64,000 nucleotides of DNA from Deefgea piscis (GTDB lineage Bacteria; Pseudomonadota; Gammaproteobacteria; Burkholderiales; Chitinibacteraceae). The translations under genes were made by a program, and so were the position numbers. Every line of letters starts with the position of its first letter. Positions within the stretch are counted from its first letter, which is position 1. The DNA lies in assembly GCF_013284055.1 (NCBI RefSeq), contig NZ_CP054143.1, positions 2,852,001-2,916,000 on the forward strand, read 5' to 3'. The notes under the pieces are model-generated. The model was not told the origin of the DNA. It was given only the letters and a program-made list of their open reading frames with translations, and did no database searches. This document shows positions 27,456 through 37,965 of the stretch, one piece after another.

Positions 27456-28952
27456 ATGCACCACATTATGCTAGAACTGCTGTTTGGAGTAACAACCCTT
27501 GTGGTTTTATTAGCGGGCATCTTGGTGGTGGGTCGCTTACATCAATTGGCAAGCGCACAACGTGAGGTACTTGATACCTTAACGCAAGATTTAGAGAATA
27601 AGCATCGTGAGATGCTCAATGATTTGCACCAAGGCATGAGTAAGCAAACCGAATCCATGCAACAGGGATTAATTCAGCATGGCAGCATACTCAATGAAAC
27701 GGTCAATCGTTCTAGCGAGCGTTTACGCGACAGTATGAGTGAATCATTTGAGCGTTTGCGTCATGGCGTCAATCATGAAATGAAAGAAAGCCGCGAAACC
27801 ATAGTGCGAATGCAAACGGTGCAAAGCGAAGCGCTATCGACCTTGCGACTGACCTTAGTCGCCAGCCTTGGCGACTCGCGCGAACAAATGCTCAAGCAAC
27901 TCAGTGATATTTCGGCAGCACTACAAGGCAAGCAAGATGCTTTACGCGAAGATATGCTGCTCAAACTCTCCACCATGTTGGCAGAACAATCCAAACGCGA
28001 AATGGAACAACTGCAGGCAGCACTATTGCAATCCTCCCAAACACTGACCGCCAGCGTAGGAGAACTCACCAAAGCAACGGATTTACGCTTAGCCGAAATT
28101 TCTGGCAAGGTCACCGAGCGCCTGGATGAAGGCTTTAAAAAAACCAATGAAACCTTTGCCAATGTAATGGCGCGCCTGGCCACGATTGATGAAGCGCAAA
28201 AGAAAATCGACGGTTTGACCACCAATGTGGTCAGCTTGCAAGAGCTGCTAGGGGATAAACGTTCGCGCGGTGCTTTTGGTGAGGTTCAGCTCGATCATTT
28301 AGTCAGTAATGTCCTGCCAGCACAAACGTATGAGCTGCAAGCCACGCTGCCGAGCGGGGTTCGAGTGGACTGTCTACTTAAACTGCCCGAGCCGACCGGA
28401 ACCATTGCGGTGGATTCGAAATTTCCACTAGAAAACTATCACCGGATGTTTGGCAGTGACATGGATAAGTTAACTGCAACTCGATTTTTTAAAGCTGACG
28501 TTAAAAAACACGTGGATGACATTGCTAATAAATACATCATTCCAAATGTGACCGCAGACGGCGCGGTGATGTTTATACCGGCAGAAGCCGTGTTTGCAGA
28601 AATTCATGCTTATCACCCAGAATTAGTCGAGTACGCCATGAAACGCCGCGTATGGATTGTGTCGCCAACCACGCTCATGGCGGTACTCAATACGGCGCGC
28701 GCGGTGATTAAAGACGTTGAAACACGCAAACAAGTACACATCATTAAAGAAGCGCTTGGCAAGCTGGGGCAAGAATTTGGGCGCTTTGATAAACGAATGA
28801 AAAACTTAGCCACGCATATTCGCCAAGCCCATGAAGATGCACTGGAAGTGAGCATTACCAGTGAAAAAATTTCCCGCCAGTTTGTCAATATTGAGCAAGT
28901 TCGTCTTGAAGGTGAGGCGGCGCCAGTGCTGGTTGCCGTTGAAACCGAGTGA
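27456..28952 (+). CDS. rmuC: DNA recombination protein RmuC
   Basis: A 498-residue protein with an N-terminal hydrophobic anchor (LLFGVTTLVVLLAGILVV), a long coiled coil (about 30-255) and the conserved RmuC nuclease-like domain (about 265-450) with LLGDKRSRGAFGEVQL, VDSKFPLENY and FIPAEAVFAEI. RmuC limits inversions at short repeats; its biochemistry is poorly known. An ATG at 27468 is a possible internal start. It is divergent from flgA. Confidence 0.93.
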   Translation: MHHIMLELLFGVTTLVVLLAGILVVGRLHQLASAQREVLDTLTQDLENKHREMLNDLHQGMSKQTESMQQGLIQHGSILNETVNRSSERLRDSMSESFERLRHGVNHEMKESRETIVRMQTVQSEALSTLRLTLVASLGDSREQMLKQLSDISAALQGKQDALREDMLLKLSTMLAEQSKREMEQLQAALLQSSQTLTASVGELTKATDLRLAEISGKVTERLDEGFKKTNETFANVMARLATIDEAQKKIDGLTTNVVSLQELLGDKRSRGAFGEVQLDHLVSNVLPAQTYELQATLPSGVRVDCLLKLPEPTGTIAVDSKFPLENYHRMFGSDMDKLTATRFFKADVKKHVDDIANKYIIPNVTADGAVMFIPAEAVFAEIHAYHPELVEYAMKRRVWIVSPTTLMAVLNTARAVIKDVETRKQVHIIKEALGKLGQEFGRFDKRMKNLATHIRQAHEDALEVSITSEKISRQFVNIEQVRLEGEAAPVLVAVETE

Positions 28953-29453
28953 GCCAAGACGCGGTAGGCACAATCATTGACTTAAAGCGGACAAAGTTGC
29001 GCTAAAGGTGTTTCTTTCTGGATGAGAAATCGATTTATTGGGGAATATCCCGAGGCATGAGTAATCGCGGTCAGTAAAATTAAAATAAGCGATTTTTTGA
29101 TTGATTGTCGTTTAGCTGACCGCTGTTAAGCGATAAAAGCATATTTGCTGGGTATATGCATGTGGCGCTTAATATACAGAGTATGGCTATATATACCCCG
29201 TATATAAGCTGGTATTGGCGGAGCCAATATTGCACTAAACTCACATGCTATCTATTTGATTCCACTCAGAGTGTTACTTAAAATTTTCATTCAGCTACAC
29301 ACAATCATCAGCCGGACAATGCTTAGGTGTAAATGTAGTCGATGAAATTCGGCTACTGATCAGTTCACAGCTTGCTGCACTACAGGTAAAATGAGCTGGA
29401 TTTGTTTTTGATCAAGTTTTACTCCCCCTTAAAATTCAAAAAAAGGTATCGCC
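28953..29453. other. 501-base intergenic region rmuC-acnB with several inverted repeats
   Basis: No credible gene is present. Visible structure: GCGGTCAG (29067-29074) with CTGACCGC (29116-29123); GGGTATAT (29150-29157) with ATATACCC (29191-29198); and a tight TATTGGC-GGA-GCCAATA hairpin (29213-29229). The last 100 bases presumably hold the acnB promoter, but no convincing -35/-10 pair was found. A small RNA cannot be excluded. Confidence 0.5.
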
Positions 29454-32039
29454 GTGCTAGTAGCCTACCGTCAACATGTCGCTGAGCGTGCCGCGCAAGG
29501 CATCGCTCCATTGCCACTGTCTGTTCAGCAAACCGTCGATTTAATTGCTTTGCTGCAAAATCCACCTGCAGGTGAAGAAGCCTTTTTGCTTGATTTAATT
29601 ACGCACCGCGTTCCAGCTGGCGTAGATGATGCGGCAAAAGTAAAAGCGGCATTTTTGGCTGCCGTGGCACAAGGCCGCGAAAGCTGTGCTTTGATTTCTC
29701 GCGCCAAGGCCACTGAATTACTCGGCACGATGCTGGGTGGTTTTAATATCAAGCCACAAATTGATTTGTTGGGTGATGCCGAAGTGGGTGAAATCGCCGC
29801 CGCGGGTTTAAAAAACACCTTGTTGATGTTTGATTACTTCCATGATGTTAAAGAACTCGCCGACGCAGGTAATGCCAACGCTAAATCTGTATTGCAATCA
29901 TGGGCCGATGCCGAATGGTTCACTAGCCGTCCAGAAGTACCGGCCAAAGTGACACTGACAGTATTTAAAGTCACCGGCGAAACCAATACCGATGATTTGT
30001 CGCCAGCACCAGATGCTTGGTCGCGTCCTGATATTCCATTGCACGCACTGGCCATGTTGAAAAACCCGCGCGAAGGCATCAACCCAGATGTACCAGGCGC
30101 AGTTGGGCCAATGAAACAAATCGTTGCTTTGCAACAAAAAGGCCACCCAATTGCTTACGTGGGCGACGTTGTCGGCACGGGCTCAAGCCGCAAATCAGCG
30201 ACAAACTCGGTGTTGTGGTGGACAGGTGAAGACATTCCATTCGTTCCAAACAAACGTTTTGGCGGCTATTGCATCGGCGGTAAAATTGCACCGATTTTCT
30301 TCAACACCATGGAAGATGCAGGTGCATTGCCGATCGAATTTGATGTAACGAATTTGAATATGGGCGACGTGATCACGATTTACCCATTTGAAGGCAAAGT
30401 CGAAAAAGACGGTCAAGTGATCACTACCTTCGCGTTAAAAACCGATGTATTACTCGATGAAGTTCGCGCCGGCGGCCGGATTAACTTGATTATTGGCCGT
30501 GGCTTAACGTCAAAAGCGCGTGAAGCACTGGGCTTGCCAGCGTCAACGATTTTCCGTCTACCGCAAGATCCAGCCGCATCCAACAAAGGCTTTACTCAAG
30601 CGCAAAAAATGGTCGGCCGCGCCTGTGGTTTACCAGAAGGCAAGGGCGTTCGTCCAGGCACTTACTGCGAACCAAAAATGACTTCGGTTGGCTCGCAAGA
30701 CACCACCGGACCAATGACACGTGACGAGCTAAAAGACTTGGCATGCCTGGGTTTCTCGGCAGATTTAGTGATGCAATCGTTCTGCCATACTGCGGCTTAT
30801 CCAAAACCTGTTGACGTTAAAACGCACCACACCTTGCCAGAATTTATTCGCAATCGTGGCGGCGTTTCATTACGCCCAGGCGATGGCGTGATTCACTCAT
30901 GGCTAAACCGGATGTTGTTGCCAGATACCGTCGGTACCGGTGGCGATTCACATACCCGTTTCCCAATCGGTATTTCATTCCCAGCAGGCTCAGGCTTGGT
31001 GGCGTTTGCGGCAGCAACTGGCGTTATGCCATTGGATATGCCGGAATCAGTACTGGTTCGCTTTAAGGGTGAATTGCAACCGGGCATTACCTTGCGTGAT
31101 TTGGTGAATGCAATTCCTTTGTACGCCATCAAAGCCGGTTTGTTGACCGTAGCGAAAGCGGGCAAGAAAAACATTTTCTCAGGTCGTATTCTTGAGATTG
31201 AAGGCTTGCCAAATCTTAAGGTTGAGCAAGCATTTGAATTGACGGACGCCTCAGCAGAGCGCTCAGCCGCAGGTTGTTCGGTTCGCCTGAACGAAGAGCC
31301 AATTGCTGAATACCTCAAATCGAACATCGTGTTACTTAAATCGATGATCGCTAACGGTTATGGCGACGCTAAAACCTTGGCGCGTCGTGTAGCCAGCATG
31401 GAAAGCTGGTTGGCTAACCCAAGCTTGATCGAACCCGATGCGGATGCTGAATATGCTGCGGTCATCGAGATTGATCTGGCCGATGTAAAAGAGCCAATCT
31501 TGGCCTGCCCGAATGACCCTGATGATGTGAAAATCTTGTCTGAAGTGGCCGGCACTAAGATTGATGAAGTGTTTATCGGCTCTTGCATGACCAATATCGG
31601 TCACTTCCGTGCGGCGGGCAAATTACTGGAAGGCAAGCGCGATTTGCCAACCAAGTTGTGGATTGCACCACCAACAAAAATGGATGCCGAGCAACTGACT
31701 GAAGAAGGCTACTACGGCACATTTGGCGCTGCAGGCGCGCGCACCGAAATGCCAGGCTGCTCATTGTGCATGGGCAATCAGGCGCAGGTACGTGAGGGTG
31801 CAACGGTGGTTTCAACTTCAACACGTAACTTCCCAAATCGCTTAGGCAAAAACACCAATGTGTTTTTATCTTCTGCCGAATTGGCAGCGATTGCATCACG
31901 TTTGGGTCGCATTCCAACCGTGGCTGAATATATGGCAGATGTCGCTATTTTGGCGCCAAAATCAGCTGAAGTTTATAAATACCTCAACTTCAATCAAATC
32001 GAGTCGTATCAAGCTGAAGCGGATCAAGTTAACGTTTAA
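29454..32039 (+). CDS. acnB: Aconitate hydratase B
   Basis: An 861-residue AcnB with the B-type domain order: N-terminal HEAT-like domain, swivel domain 4 ([36 protein letters not shown]), then the catalytic domains. The three 4Fe-4S cysteines lie in [11 protein letters not shown] and GCSLCMGNQ. It interconverts citrate and isocitrate in the TCA cycle. It starts with GTG after AAGG (CTAGTAGCC follows), and its N-terminus matches E. coli AcnB closely. Confidence 0.97.
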   Translation: MLVAYRQHVAERAAQGIAPLPLSVQQTVDLIALLQNPPAGEEAFLLDLITHRVPAGVDDAAKVKAAFLAAVAQGRESCALISRAKATELLGTMLGGFNIKPQIDLLGDAEVGEIAAAGLKNTLLMFDYFHDVKELADAGNANAKSVLQSWADAEWFTSRPEVPAKVTLTVFKVTGETNTDDLSPAPDAWSRPDIPLHALAMLKNPREGINPDVPGAVGPMKQIVALQQKGHPIAYVGDVVGTGSSRKSATNSVLWWTGEDIPFVPNKRFGGYCIGGKIAPIFFNTMEDAGALPIEFDVTNLNMGDVITIYPFEGKVEKDGQVITTFALKTDVLLDEVRAGGRINLIIGRGLTSKAREALGLPASTIFRLPQDPAASNKGFTQAQKMVGRACGLPEGKGVRPGTYCEPKMTSVGSQDTTGPMTRDELKDLACLGFSADLVMQSFCHTAAYPKPVDVKTHHTLPEFIRNRGGVSLRPGDGVIHSWLNRMLLPDTVGTGGDSHTRFPIGISFPAGSGLVAFAAATGVMPLDMPESVLVRFKGELQPGITLRDLVNAIPLYAIKAGLLTVAKAGKKNIFSGRILEIEGLPNLKVEQAFELTDASAERSAAGCSVRLNEEPIAEYLKSNIVLLKSMIANGYGDAKTLARRVASMESWLANPSLIEPDADAEYAAVIEIDLADVKEPILACPNDPDDVKILSEVAGTKIDEVFIGSCMTNIGHFRAAGKLLEGKRDLPTKLWIAPPTKMDAEQLTEEGYYGTFGAAGARTEMPGCSLCMGNQAQVREGATVVSTSTRNFPNRLGKNTNVFLSSAELAAIASRLGRIPTVAEYMADVAILAPKSAEVYKYLNFNQIESYQAEADQVNV

Positions 32040-32053
32040 TTGACGCTTACGCC

Positions 32054-32082
32054 AAAAGACCCGCATTGCGGGTCTTTTTTTT
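32054..32082 (+). terminator. Intrinsic terminator after acnB
   Basis: AAAAGACCCGC and GCGGGTC pair around a 3-base loop, followed by eight T residues. Confidence 0.95.
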
Positions 32083-32156
32083 GCTAAGCGCTTCATTGCA
32101 CACTGTTTTTTCTTGCCTGAGACCTGAATATCGGGCAAAATTAGCGCCTTTTTTCG

Positions 32157-32182
32157 CATCAAACTCATGGGTTTGATTTTTC
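32157..32182 (+). promoter_or_regulatory. Hairpin with T-run in the leader of the Rieske gene
   Basis: ATCAAAC and GGTTTGAT pair around TCATG and are followed by TTTTTC, 86 bases before the start codon. This looks like a weak intrinsic terminator or attenuator. A second small stem (GCCC...GGGC) follows near 32199-32212. Confidence 0.35.
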
Positions 32183-32267
32183 TCATTTGATGGCTTGCCC
32201 ACCCATCGGGCGTCGGTAATATTGGCGAACAAAGTGGCAAGACCTTCTAGCCCAGGGGGTATTGGAC

Positions 32268-33407
32268 ATGTCCAATCTGGCTACAGTAACCGCGCCACAA
32301 GAATCAAGTTCAGCACTTGATTTAACGACACCACTACCAGTGGCGGCCTATTTTGACGACGCACTCTATCAGCAAGAAATCAAACAACTTTTCAATCAAG
32401 GTCCACGCTATATCGGCCATGAACTCATGGTCCCTGCGGCAGGTGATTACCATGTTCTTGAGTCGAGTCAAGGCGCGCGCTATCTAAAACGCACCGAAGA
32501 GGGCGTCAAGCTGTTTTCCAATATTTGCCGTCATCGACAAGCCACCATGCTGGAAGGTCGCGGCAATGCTACGCATACGGTTTGCCCTTTGCACCGTTGG
32601 ACTTATGATCAGCACGGCAAATTATTAGGCGCCCCCCATTTTAGCGAAAAACCATGCTTGCATTTGCCTGAAACAGAGCTGCAATCTTGGAATGGCATGC
32701 TGTTTGAATCTGGACGGGATATTGAACGCGACCTAAAAAACTTGGGCGTGCGTGAAGACTTAGATTTTTCACAGTATGTTTTTCATAGTGTGACCATTGA
32801 TGAATACCAAGGCAATTGGAAAACTTTCATCGAGGTCTATCTCGAAGACTATCACGTTGTGCCGTTTCACCCCGGCTTGGGGCGTTTTGTCGATTGCAAT
32901 CAACTCAAGTGGGAGTTTGGCGACTGGTATTCAGTGCAAACCGTTGGCGTCCATCATGACTTAGCCCGGCCCGGTTCTAAGGTGTACCAAGATTGGCATC
33001 GCCAAGTTAAACGGTATTCTGAAGACAAAACACCAAAATATGGTGCAATTTGGCTGACTTACTACCCCAATATTACGGTTGAATGGTATCCGCATACACT
33101 GGTGATTTCGACCATCATCCCCACGGGGCCACGCAGCTATAAAAATGTGGTCGAATTTTATTATCCAGAAGACATCGCATATTTTGAGCCTGAATTTATT
33201 GCGGCAGAGCAGGCCGCTTACGCAGAAACCGCGGTCGAAGACGTAGAAATTATTAATCGAATGGAAGCTGGGCGACAGGCACTACATGCCGAAGGTCGAA
33301 ATGAAGTCGGTCCGTACCAAAGCCCTATGGAAGATGGGATGCGGCATTTTCATCAGTTTTTAAGACGAGAACTCGCAGGATTCATTCCTACTCACGACAT
33401 TGAATAA
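32268..33407 (+). CDS. Rieske-type non-heme iron oxygenase, alpha-subunit-like
   Basis: A 379-residue protein. The Rieske 2Fe-2S ligands are C87-R-H89 and C106-P-L-H109. The catalytic domain has E189...D194, H196 and H201 (EDYHVVPFH), and D325 in AVEDVEII is the likely third iron ligand. The layout is that of single-component-type ring-hydroxylating or trimethylamine (CntA/GbcA-like) oxygenases. No reductase or ferredoxin gene is adjacent, so electrons must come from elsewhere and the substrate is unknown. The ATG at 32268 is chosen because AGGGGG lies about 8 bases upstream. Confidence 0.85.
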   Translation: MSNLATVTAPQESSSALDLTTPLPVAAYFDDALYQQEIKQLFNQGPRYIGHELMVPAAGDYHVLESSQGARYLKRTEEGVKLFSNICRHRQATMLEGRGNATHTVCPLHRWTYDQHGKLLGAPHFSEKPCLHLPETELQSWNGMLFESGRDIERDLKNLGVREDLDFSQYVFHSVTIDEYQGNWKTFIEVYLEDYHVVPFHPGLGRFVDCNQLKWEFGDWYSVQTVGVHHDLARPGSKVYQDWHRQVKRYSEDKTPKYGAIWLTYYPNITVEWYPHTLVISTIIPTGPRSYKNVVEFYYPEDIAYFEPEFIAAEQAAYAETAVEDVEIINRMEAGRQALHAEGRNEVGPYQSPMEDGMRHFHQFLRRELAGFIPTHDIE

Positions 33408-33411
33408 CACT

Positions 33412-33438
33412 AAGGCTGCTTCGGCGGCCTTTGTTTTT
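33412..33438 (+). terminator. Intrinsic terminator after the Rieske gene
   Basis: AAGGCTGC pairs with GCGGCCTT across a TTCG loop, followed by GTTTTT. It begins a few bases past the stop codon. Confidence 0.8.
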
Positions 33439-33522
33439 ATTCAACAGTTTTTTGATTTAAGCTACTGTATACTTTGCTAGCCATTTAAAATCATAGCCCA
33501 CATTGATATACCCAAGGATTTA

Positions 33523-34401
33523 ATGAAGCAAATAATTGCATACTGCCGTGAATCTGGGTCTTTTTGGATGATACTGGCCAGCCTCTCGTTTGCCGTTATG
33601 GGGGTCTTCGTTAAGCTTGGCTCAACGGATTTTAGCACTGCAGAATTGGTCTTTTATCGCTGCGCAGCAGGGTTGATTTTTATTGCGGCAATGATTTTGC
33701 CGCAGGGTAAAACACTCAAAGTCAGCTACCCCATTTTTAAAATGCACCTTTCACGCAGCATTGCTGGGTTTATCGCATTGATGCTGTATTTTTATGCGAT
33801 TAGTCAGCTCACCCTACCCATGGCGGTGACACTCAATTACACTTCTCCGCTATTTTTTGTATTAATTACCATCGTTCGACAAAAGAAATGGCCTCAATGG
33901 CAATTATTGGGCAGTATTGCATTGGGCTTTTTAGGTGTCGTCACCTTATTGCAACCCACGTTTGCAGCCGAGCAATGGTTAGGCGGTGTAATGGGCTTGT
34001 TATCGGGCCTATTGGCGAGCGTGGCCTATATGAATGTCAGCGAATTAGGTAAAAGTGGCGAGCCAGAATGGCGAACGGTATTTTACTTTTCGTTGATTTC
34101 GACATTGGGCGCGGCGCTTTTTATGCTGCTGCAAGCCGAGCCTTTACTTCGGCCGAGCTTGTATGATGCATTGATTGTGTTTGGCATGGGCAGCTGTGCC
34201 ACGGTAGCGCAGTTAGCCATGACGCGAGCCTACCGCAAAGGTCGCTCTCTGGTTATTGTCAGCTTGTCGTATTTAACAGTATTGTTTTCCACCTTACTCA
34301 GCTGGATAGTTTGGGGGGATGCGCCAACTTCGCTGGCTGTTGTCGCCATGCTGATGATTGTACTGGCGGGAATCGGCGCCAGATCAAGCCGAGCGTCATA
34401 A
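33523..34401 (+). CDS. DMT-superfamily (EamA) transporter
   Basis: A 292-residue inner-membrane protein with ten hydrophobic segments arranged as two EamA repeats (about 15-145 and 160-285). SLSFAVMGVFVKLG and VTLNYTSPLFFVLI are typical of the drug/metabolite transporter family (RhaT/YdcZ relatives). The exported or imported metabolite is unknown. It has its own upstream gap, so it is probably monocistronic. Confidence 0.85.
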   Translation: MKQIIAYCRESGSFWMILASLSFAVMGVFVKLGSTDFSTAELVFYRCAAGLIFIAAMILPQGKTLKVSYPIFKMHLSRSIAGFIALMLYFYAISQLTLPMAVTLNYTSPLFFVLITIVRQKKWPQWQLLGSIALGFLGVVTLLQPTFAAEQWLGGVMGLLSGLLASVAYMNVSELGKSGEPEWRTVFYFSLISTLGAALFMLLQAEPLLRPSLYDALIVFGMGSCATVAQLAMTRAYRKGRSLVIVSLSYLTVLFSTLLSWIVWGDAPTSLAVVAMLMIVLAGIGARSSRAS

Positions 34402-34464
34402 CAAAGTCGATGTTTTTTCGTACTATGAAAAGCAATTAAAATTCCCAGTAAAAGGGCATCAAAT

Positions 34465-35208
34465 ATGCGTTTTTTAATCAGCAATGATGATGGTTATTTT
34501 TCACCTGGATTAGCCGCCTTAGCGATGTCCTTAGGCGGGCTAGGTGATACTTTTGTGTGCGCACCTGAGCGTGATCGAAGTGGCTCAAGCAATTCACTCA
34601 CACTGGATCGACCACTTTCTGTCAATCAGTCTGCATCTGGCTTTTTTTACGTCAATGGCACGCCGACCGACTGCGTGCACTTGGCCGCAACGGGCTTAAT
34701 GCCTGATTTGCCCGATATGGTGGTCGCAGGGATTAATCATGGCCCGAATATGGGCGACGACACGATTTATTCCGGCACGGTTGCCGCCGCAACTGAAGGT
34801 TTTTTATTGGGCATTCCCGCGATTGCAATTTCATTGGCTTCGCACAATCCAGTGCATTTTGAAACGGCAGCGCAAGTGGCAAATGATTTAGTACAGCGCT
34901 TTATTCGAAATCCATTTCGTGGCGCCGTACTGCTCAACGTGAACGTACCCGATATCGCCTACGAGTCATTGTCTGGCACCAAAATCACTCGACTCGGGCG
35001 ACGTCACAAATCAGCCCCCGTCATTCGTGATGAAAATCCGCGCGGCGAACCAATCTGGTGGGTTGGCCCTATTGGTAAAGTTGCTGACGCCAGTAGTGGT
35101 ACAGATTTTGACGCCATTGCCAATGGCTACGTATCGATCACACCGCTTTCTATTGATTTAACAGCACATCAACAAATTGATTTTATGACTCAGTGGGTAA
35201 ATTCATAA
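34465..35208 (+). CDS. surE: 5'/3'-nucleotidase SurE
   Basis: A 247-residue metal-dependent survival phosphatase. Metal ligands sit in [11 protein letters not shown] (Asp-Asp), RSGSSNSLT (Ser) and [11 protein letters not shown] (Asn). It dephosphorylates nucleoside monophosphates and short polyphosphate in stress or stationary phase. It begins the classic surE-pcm-nlpD-rpoS locus, with a one-base TAATG overlap to pcm. Confidence 0.97.
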   Translation: MRFLISNDDGYFSPGLAALAMSLGGLGDTFVCAPERDRSGSSNSLTLDRPLSVNQSASGFFYVNGTPTDCVHLAATGLMPDLPDMVVAGINHGPNMGDDTIYSGTVAAATEGFLLGIPAIAISLASHNPVHFETAAQVANDLVQRFIRNPFRGAVLLNVNVPDIAYESLSGTKITRLGRRHKSAPVIRDENPRGEPIWWVGPIGKVADASSGTDFDAIANGYVSITPLSIDLTAHQQIDFMTQWVNS

Positions 35209-35858
35209 TGCTGCAGCAAGGTAGTGGCATGACCTCCGTTCGCACCCGAACCAGAATGATAGAGCGGCTGCGTGCACAGGGCATCTCGAACGAAAACATC
35301 CTCACCATCATGGGGCAAATTCCAAGACATGCTTTTGTCGATGAAGCCCTTGCGCACAAGGCCTACGATGACTTTTCATTGCCCATTGGCTTTGCGCAAA
35401 CGATTTCTCAACCCTATATCGTCGCCAGAATGTCAGAGCTGCTCTACGCCGTACCTAAACACAATAAAGTTTTAGAAATCGGCACGGGGTGCGGTTATCA
35501 AACGGCGATTCTGGCTAAGATTTTCAAAACAGTGCATACCATTGAGCGGATTGCTGGCTTAGTGCGTAATACTCGGGATCGACTTAATACGCTGGGTGTG
35601 CATAATGCTCGATTGCGTCATGCTGATGGCAGTAAAGGCTTGCCCGAACTTGCACCATTTGACGCCATTATTATTACTGCTGCAGCGCCCATTGTGCCAG
35701 AGCACCTTATGGACCAACTAAGCATTGGTGGTCGTTTGGTCTTTCCAGTTGGCGATGCCGATCAAGAATTAAGAATGATTGAGCGACTCGACGAAGGTTT
35801 TACTGAAACCCGGCTGGAAAAAGTAAAATTTGTCCCATTGCTACCGGGCATTTCGTAA
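35208..35858 (+). CDS. pcm: Protein-L-isoaspartate O-methyltransferase
   Basis: A 216-residue SAM-dependent repair enzyme for isoaspartyl residues. Motifs are FAQTISQPYIVARM, the SAM-binding LEIGTGCGYQTAILA and DAIIITAAAP. The ATG at 35208 overlapping the surE stop (TAATG) is chosen over an in-frame GTG at 35193 inside surE. It likely cooperates with SurE and RpoS in stationary-phase survival. Confidence 0.96.
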   Translation: MLQQGSGMTSVRTRTRMIERLRAQGISNENILTIMGQIPRHAFVDEALAHKAYDDFSLPIGFAQTISQPYIVARMSELLYAVPKHNKVLEIGTGCGYQTAILAKIFKTVHTIERIAGLVRNTRDRLNTLGVHNARLRHADGSKGLPELAPFDAIIITAAAPIVPEHLMDQLSIGGRLVFPVGDADQELRMIERLDEGFTETRLEKVKFVPLLPGIS

Positions 35859-35897
35859 TTCATCATCTGACTTTACTCAAATAAAAGGAGAACGCGC

Positions 35898-36872
35898 GTG
35901 AGTGCTATTCGTTACAGCGCCATTTGTTCAACCCTCGTCTTATGCGCCTGCTCCAGTACGCCCAACACCCCAGCACCGATTGTTGATCGCAGCAATGCAC
36001 CAGTTGCAGCCGCCGTGCCTGCCGTACCAGCCAGCCAAACCGCGATCAATACCTACACGGTCAAAGCTGGCGATGGTCTTTATCGTATTGCACTTGAAAA
36101 TGGCGTTGCTTACAAAGATTTAGTCGCTTGGAATCAAATTGAAGATGTAAATGGCCTAAAAATTGGCCAAGTATTACGTCTTGGCCCTGCCAATTCGACC
36201 ATCGCCACGTCCGGTGTTGAAATAAGACCCTTGGTTTCCGATGAAGCAATCAACGAGTTGCCCAGCAAACCCGCCAGCAGCCAGCAGTATCCGCGCGCGA
36301 TTAAAGAGCCATATTCCAACCAAACAGCAAGTAGCATAGCGCTGCGTGCCGAAGGGCAAGCTGTTGTTGCCAAACAACAAAATATTTCAAGCCCGAGCAA
36401 AGCGACGATCAGCAAACCAGCCAGCGCACCAGCATCGACCATTAAGTCAGCAAACGTAGAGAAATCAGGCGCTACAGTGGACTTAAATTCAGCAGACAGT
36501 AACACCACTGCCACAATTTGGACCCCACCAACAGCAGGAAAGGTGAGCTCTACTTTCTCTGCTGAAAGTAAAGGCATTGATATCAAAGGGCAAATGGGGC
36601 AATCTATAGTTGCGTCAGGCAGTGGTAAGGTTGTTTACGCCGGGTCCGGATTAAAAGGGTATGGAAAAATGCTCATCATTCAACACAGCGATGGCTTTTT
36701 ATCCGCTTATGCGCACAACAGCAAACTGCTCGTCAAAGAAAATGATCTAGTAAAAAAAGGCGAAAAAATCGCCGAAATGGGGAATAGCGATAGCGATCAG
36801 GTCAAGCTGCACTTCGAATTACGCAAGTTTGGTAAGCCGGTCGATCCGAGCAACTACATCAAGTTGAATTAG
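35898..36872 (+). CDS. nlpD: NlpD-like lipoprotein with LysM and degenerate LytM (M23) domain
   Basis: A 324-residue lipoprotein. A short signal peptide ends in a lipobox (VLCAC, lipidated Cys about residue 18). A LysM domain (about 52-97, YTVKAGDGLYRIALENG) binds peptidoglycan, a Ser/Ala/Pro-rich linker follows, and a C-terminal LytM domain (about 213-322) ends the protein. The LytM metal-site His-x3-Asp is missing (SKGIDIKG) although HFELR remains, so it is probably an amidase activator, as for E. coli NlpD with AmiC. The start is GTG with AAAGGAG 7 bases before. By analogy, the rpoS promoter may lie inside this gene. Confidence 0.92.
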   Translation: MSAIRYSAICSTLVLCACSSTPNTPAPIVDRSNAPVAAAVPAVPASQTAINTYTVKAGDGLYRIALENGVAYKDLVAWNQIEDVNGLKIGQVLRLGPANSTIATSGVEIRPLVSDEAINELPSKPASSQQYPRAIKEPYSNQTASSIALRAEGQAVVAKQQNISSPSKATISKPASAPASTIKSANVEKSGATVDLNSADSNTTATIWTPPTAGKVSSTFSAESKGIDIKGQMGQSIVASGSGKVVYAGSGLKGYGKMLIIQHSDGFLSAYAHNSKLLVKENDLVKKGEKIAEMGNSDSDQVKLHFELRKFGKPVDPSNYIKLN

Positions 36873-36879
36873 AGGCTGT

Positions 36880-37839
36880 ATGAGCGATCAAATCGATATT
36901 TTAGAAGAAGATCTTGCTGACGAAGATGATGAACTCATTGAGGCAGATTCGGATGATGCTGAAGTCGATACCGAAGCCAAAGAAGAAACCGACCGTTACA
37001 CCGCCGAGAGCACCGGCGATGTAACGCAAATCTACCTCAATGAGATCGGGCAAAGTAAATTACTCACTCCAGATGAGGAGCGCGCGCTGTCTCGACGCGT
37101 GGTGCAGGGCGATTTTTCTGCGCGACAGAAAATGATTGAGCACAATTTGCGCCTAGTGGTGAATATCGCCAAACACTATATCAATCGCGGCATGACTTTG
37201 CTCGATTTGATCGAAGAGGGCAATATTGGCCTGATGCATGCCTTAGAGAAATTCGATCCTGAGCGTGGATTTCGCTTTTCGACCTACGCCACGTGGTGGA
37301 TACGCCAAAGTATCGAGCGCTCGATCATGAATCAATCGCGAACGATTCGACTACCGGTACACGTTATTAAAGAGTTGAATGTTTACTTACGTGCGCAGCG
37401 ACATTTAGAAGCCAGCTTGGGACACGAACCCGCAATTGAAGACATTGCCCACTTGGTCGGCAAAGATGTAGAAGAGGTTCGTCGTGTAATGAGTCTGAAT
37501 GAGCGTGTCGCTTCATTAGATGCGCCACTCGATATTGACCCGATGCTATCCATCGGCGAGTCGATCCCTGATGAGCAGCACGATGGTCCAGAAGCCATTT
37601 TACAAAACGCCGAAGTTGAACGTTATGTTAAAGAATGGCTAAAACAGCTTAATGACAAGCAGCGCATGGTCATCGAGCGGCGCTACGGACTAAATGGTTA
37701 CGAAATCTGTACTTTAGAAGATTTGGCCGCCAACCTTAATTTAACGCGAGAACGAGTACGACAAATTCAAATTGAAGCGCTAGATCAATTGCGCAGAATT
37801 TTGCGCCGCTATGGCGTAGCTCGTGATGTGGTTCTGTAA
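36880..37839 (+). CDS. rpoS: RNA polymerase sigma factor RpoS
   Basis: A 319-residue sigma-38. Region 1.2 (DVTQIYLNEIGQSKLLTPDEE), region 2 (HNLRLVVNIAKHYINRGMTLLDLIEEGNIGL with FSTYATWWIRQSI), region 3 and region 4.2 (TLEDLAANLNLTRERVRQIQIEALDQLRRIL) are all present. The acidic N-terminal extension (about 1-45) is typical. It directs stationary-phase and stress transcription. It starts 7 bases after nlpD. Confidence 0.97.
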   Translation: MSDQIDILEEDLADEDDELIEADSDDAEVDTEAKEETDRYTAESTGDVTQIYLNEIGQSKLLTPDEERALSRRVVQGDFSARQKMIEHNLRLVVNIAKHYINRGMTLLDLIEEGNIGLMHALEKFDPERGFRFSTYATWWIRQSIERSIMNQSRTIRLPVHVIKELNVYLRAQRHLEASLGHEPAIEDIAHLVGKDVEEVRRVMSLNERVASLDAPLDIDPMLSIGESIPDEQHDGPEAILQNAEVERYVKEWLKQLNDKQRMVIERRYGLNGYEICTLEDLAANLNLTRERVRQIQIEALDQLRRILRRYGVARDVVL

Positions 37840-37910
37840 TCCATCATTAAAAAACCATCCTTAACTGGGCACTTCAATTTTTTTATCCCCGCATCTATCC
37901 ACACAACAAA

Positions 37911-37942
37911 AACCCCGAGTAGCAAAGCTAACTCGGGGTTTG
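37911..37942. terminator. Bidirectional terminator between rpoS and dapD
   Basis: AACCCCGAGT and ACTCGGGGTT pair around an AGC-AAA-GCT centre. The T-run is better on the reverse strand (GGGGTTTTTG), so it chiefly ends dapD, with some action on rpoS read-through. Confidence 0.85.
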
Positions 37943-37965
37943 ATGTTATTTACGGCAAGTTCGCC

